DNA of 64,000 nt from Pelecanus crispus. Its lineage: Eukaryota > Chordata > Aves > Pelecaniformes > Pelecanidae. The notes under the pieces are model-generated. The model saw only the letters and a program-made list of their open reading frames with translations, had not been told where the DNA came from and ran no database searches. This document shows positions 62,789-64,000 of the stretch, piece by piece (positions within the stretch are counted from its first letter, which is position 1; each line of letters begins with the position of its first letter). The position numbers and the translations under genes were made by a program. The stretch spans positions 2,032,001-2,096,000 of the forward strand of contig NC_134676.1 of NCBI RefSeq assembly GCF_030463565.1, in the 5' to 3' direction.

Positions 62789-64000
62789 TCTTTAAAATTT
62801 CTTCCTGACCACTATGCCTTCCATGACAAGCCAAACAACTAGTTAAGAATTAATTACAAGGAGGACTGATAAGTGTAAGTCTGCTATGGTGCTCTCTGGA
62901 TGGCAGCAAGAAGTTCATTTCCCCATGCCACAGGAAAGAGCCTGCCACTTCTATTCTCTTCCTATTGCAGGACGAGAATAAGCAAATTGGATTGAAAACA
63001 CCGTCTCACACCTTCTTTCCCAAATCCTGCATCATGTTGCCGTTGAGGCTTCCCCGGAGCTTGGGTCCATGGCCTCTCCTGGCCCCTCTCCCAGCTCCTG
63101 CCCCACTGCCCCAAGGAGCAGCACTGGAGAAAGTTCTCCCCTTGGTGAGAATGCCCGCAAGGCCTGACATTATTTGCAAGTGGAAGGAAGCAAACTGCTT
63201 GGTGAAAAGCCTGATCAAAACAGGAACTTAGTTAATTTGAGCGTGTTGGTGTTGTCCAGTGCCTCCACAGTATCTATGCCAGCCAGGATGACTCACAGCA
63301 CAACAGTTAATCATGCAGCTTGTGGCAGGAAACAGAAATCTAGGAAAAGCTCAACCTTTTACTGAAGAAAACAACATTCCTGACACACAGATATCAGAAT
63401 TAGTTGTTATACTGGGACCCAAAATGCTCCAGAGGGTCTGGTTTCTTTCAAAGCCTGCTGCAACAACCAGAACTCATTGTGCAAATAACATGCAATTACA
63501 CAGCCAAGTCAACTCTCAAGGCATTTTATAATAATTAATGTCAAAGTATATAAGTAATTACAACCTACTAAGTGGCAAAACAATTTTGAAAAATGGAAAT
63601 GAGGATTCCTCCTCATTTCCACAGCCCCATTGCTTGTTCCTATGGCAATACTGCAGACTTCCCTGGCAATATTGAACACCACGGATAGGAACCCAACTAC
63701 AGGATCAGACCAAGGTCAAAATCATCTGCAGTTTGTAAAAGTTTGCTCAGCTGTGGCTCATTTTCCTTCTTTTCACCTTCATGGCTTTTTGCATTATCAC
63801 ACCATTACCTTAGCTCTGCTTTTCCATTTCCTTCCTTGCCCAGCAGACCCCTCTCTGTTTTCTTCTCTGAGGACTAATATTGTCCTTAAGGAGGCCAGAG
63901 ATACCAAGGTTATTTGTAACAGGGTAGAGCAGAATGATAGTTTAGCTCATTCCACCCTTACTCACTGCTCACACGTGCAAGAAGGTGTCACAGCGTGTTG

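Larger units (their letters stand above)
61622..64000 (-). other. DCC: DCC intron, partial
   Basis: Runs from the acceptor at 61622-61623 to the window end without a further recognisable DCC exon. It holds two CR1 pieces. The rest shows no repeat or gene that I can name. Confidence 0.85.

Overview
This is eukaryotic, almost certainly avian, nuclear DNA. Evidence for a bird is the density of CR1 LINEs with their ATTCTATGATTCTA-type 3' ends, solo LTRs of a bird ERVL-like family, a tRNA-Ile-headed SINE carrying a CR1 tail, and the absence of Alu or L1. There is no bacterial, plasmid or phage signal. The species cannot be fixed from sequence alone. The only host gene I can support is DCC, the netrin-1 receptor, on the minus strand. 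Its last three coding exons are present with correct splice sites and matching codon phases: 61409-61621, 45231-45373 and 43196-43285. They encode about the last 148 residues, including the P3 tail ending in ITGSAF. The rest of DCC lies beyond base 64000.

Layout: bases 1 to about 36.5 kb are intergenic, downstream of DCC. This part holds dispersed CR1 fragments, several old MIR/CORE-SINE remnants, and a 71-bp remnant of an LTR that still has its target-site duplication. From about 36.5 to 43.2 kb lies the presumed long DCC 3' UTR, ending at overlapping AATAAA signals. It contains a CpG-dense patch, a G-quadruplex-like tract and a 973-bp CR1 insertion. From 43.3 to 45.2 kb is the short last intron. 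From 45.4 to 61.4 kb is a 16-kb intron. It holds a 15-copy, 41-bp minisatellite only 63 bp from a splice acceptor, the SINE, two oppositely oriented solo LTRs with perfect 5-bp duplications, an old degraded CR1 and a CR1-in-CR1 nest. From 61.6 kb onward is the start of the next intron, with two more CR1 pieces.

The most interesting observations are: (1) an apparently intact DCC C-terminus in a bird, given reports that DCC was lost independently in chicken and zebra finch; (2) the 41-bp minisatellite, every unit of which carries both an E-box (CAGCTG) and a K50-homeodomain-like site (GGATTA), with a four-unit higher-order pattern; (3) the CpG-dense island inside the 3' UTR; (4) three LTR insertions datable by intact duplications, one shrunk to 71 bp; (5) two nested CR1 insertions. 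I found no convincing wholly new gene system. Most long open reading frames here are read-through of CR1 or chance frames in GC-rich DNA.
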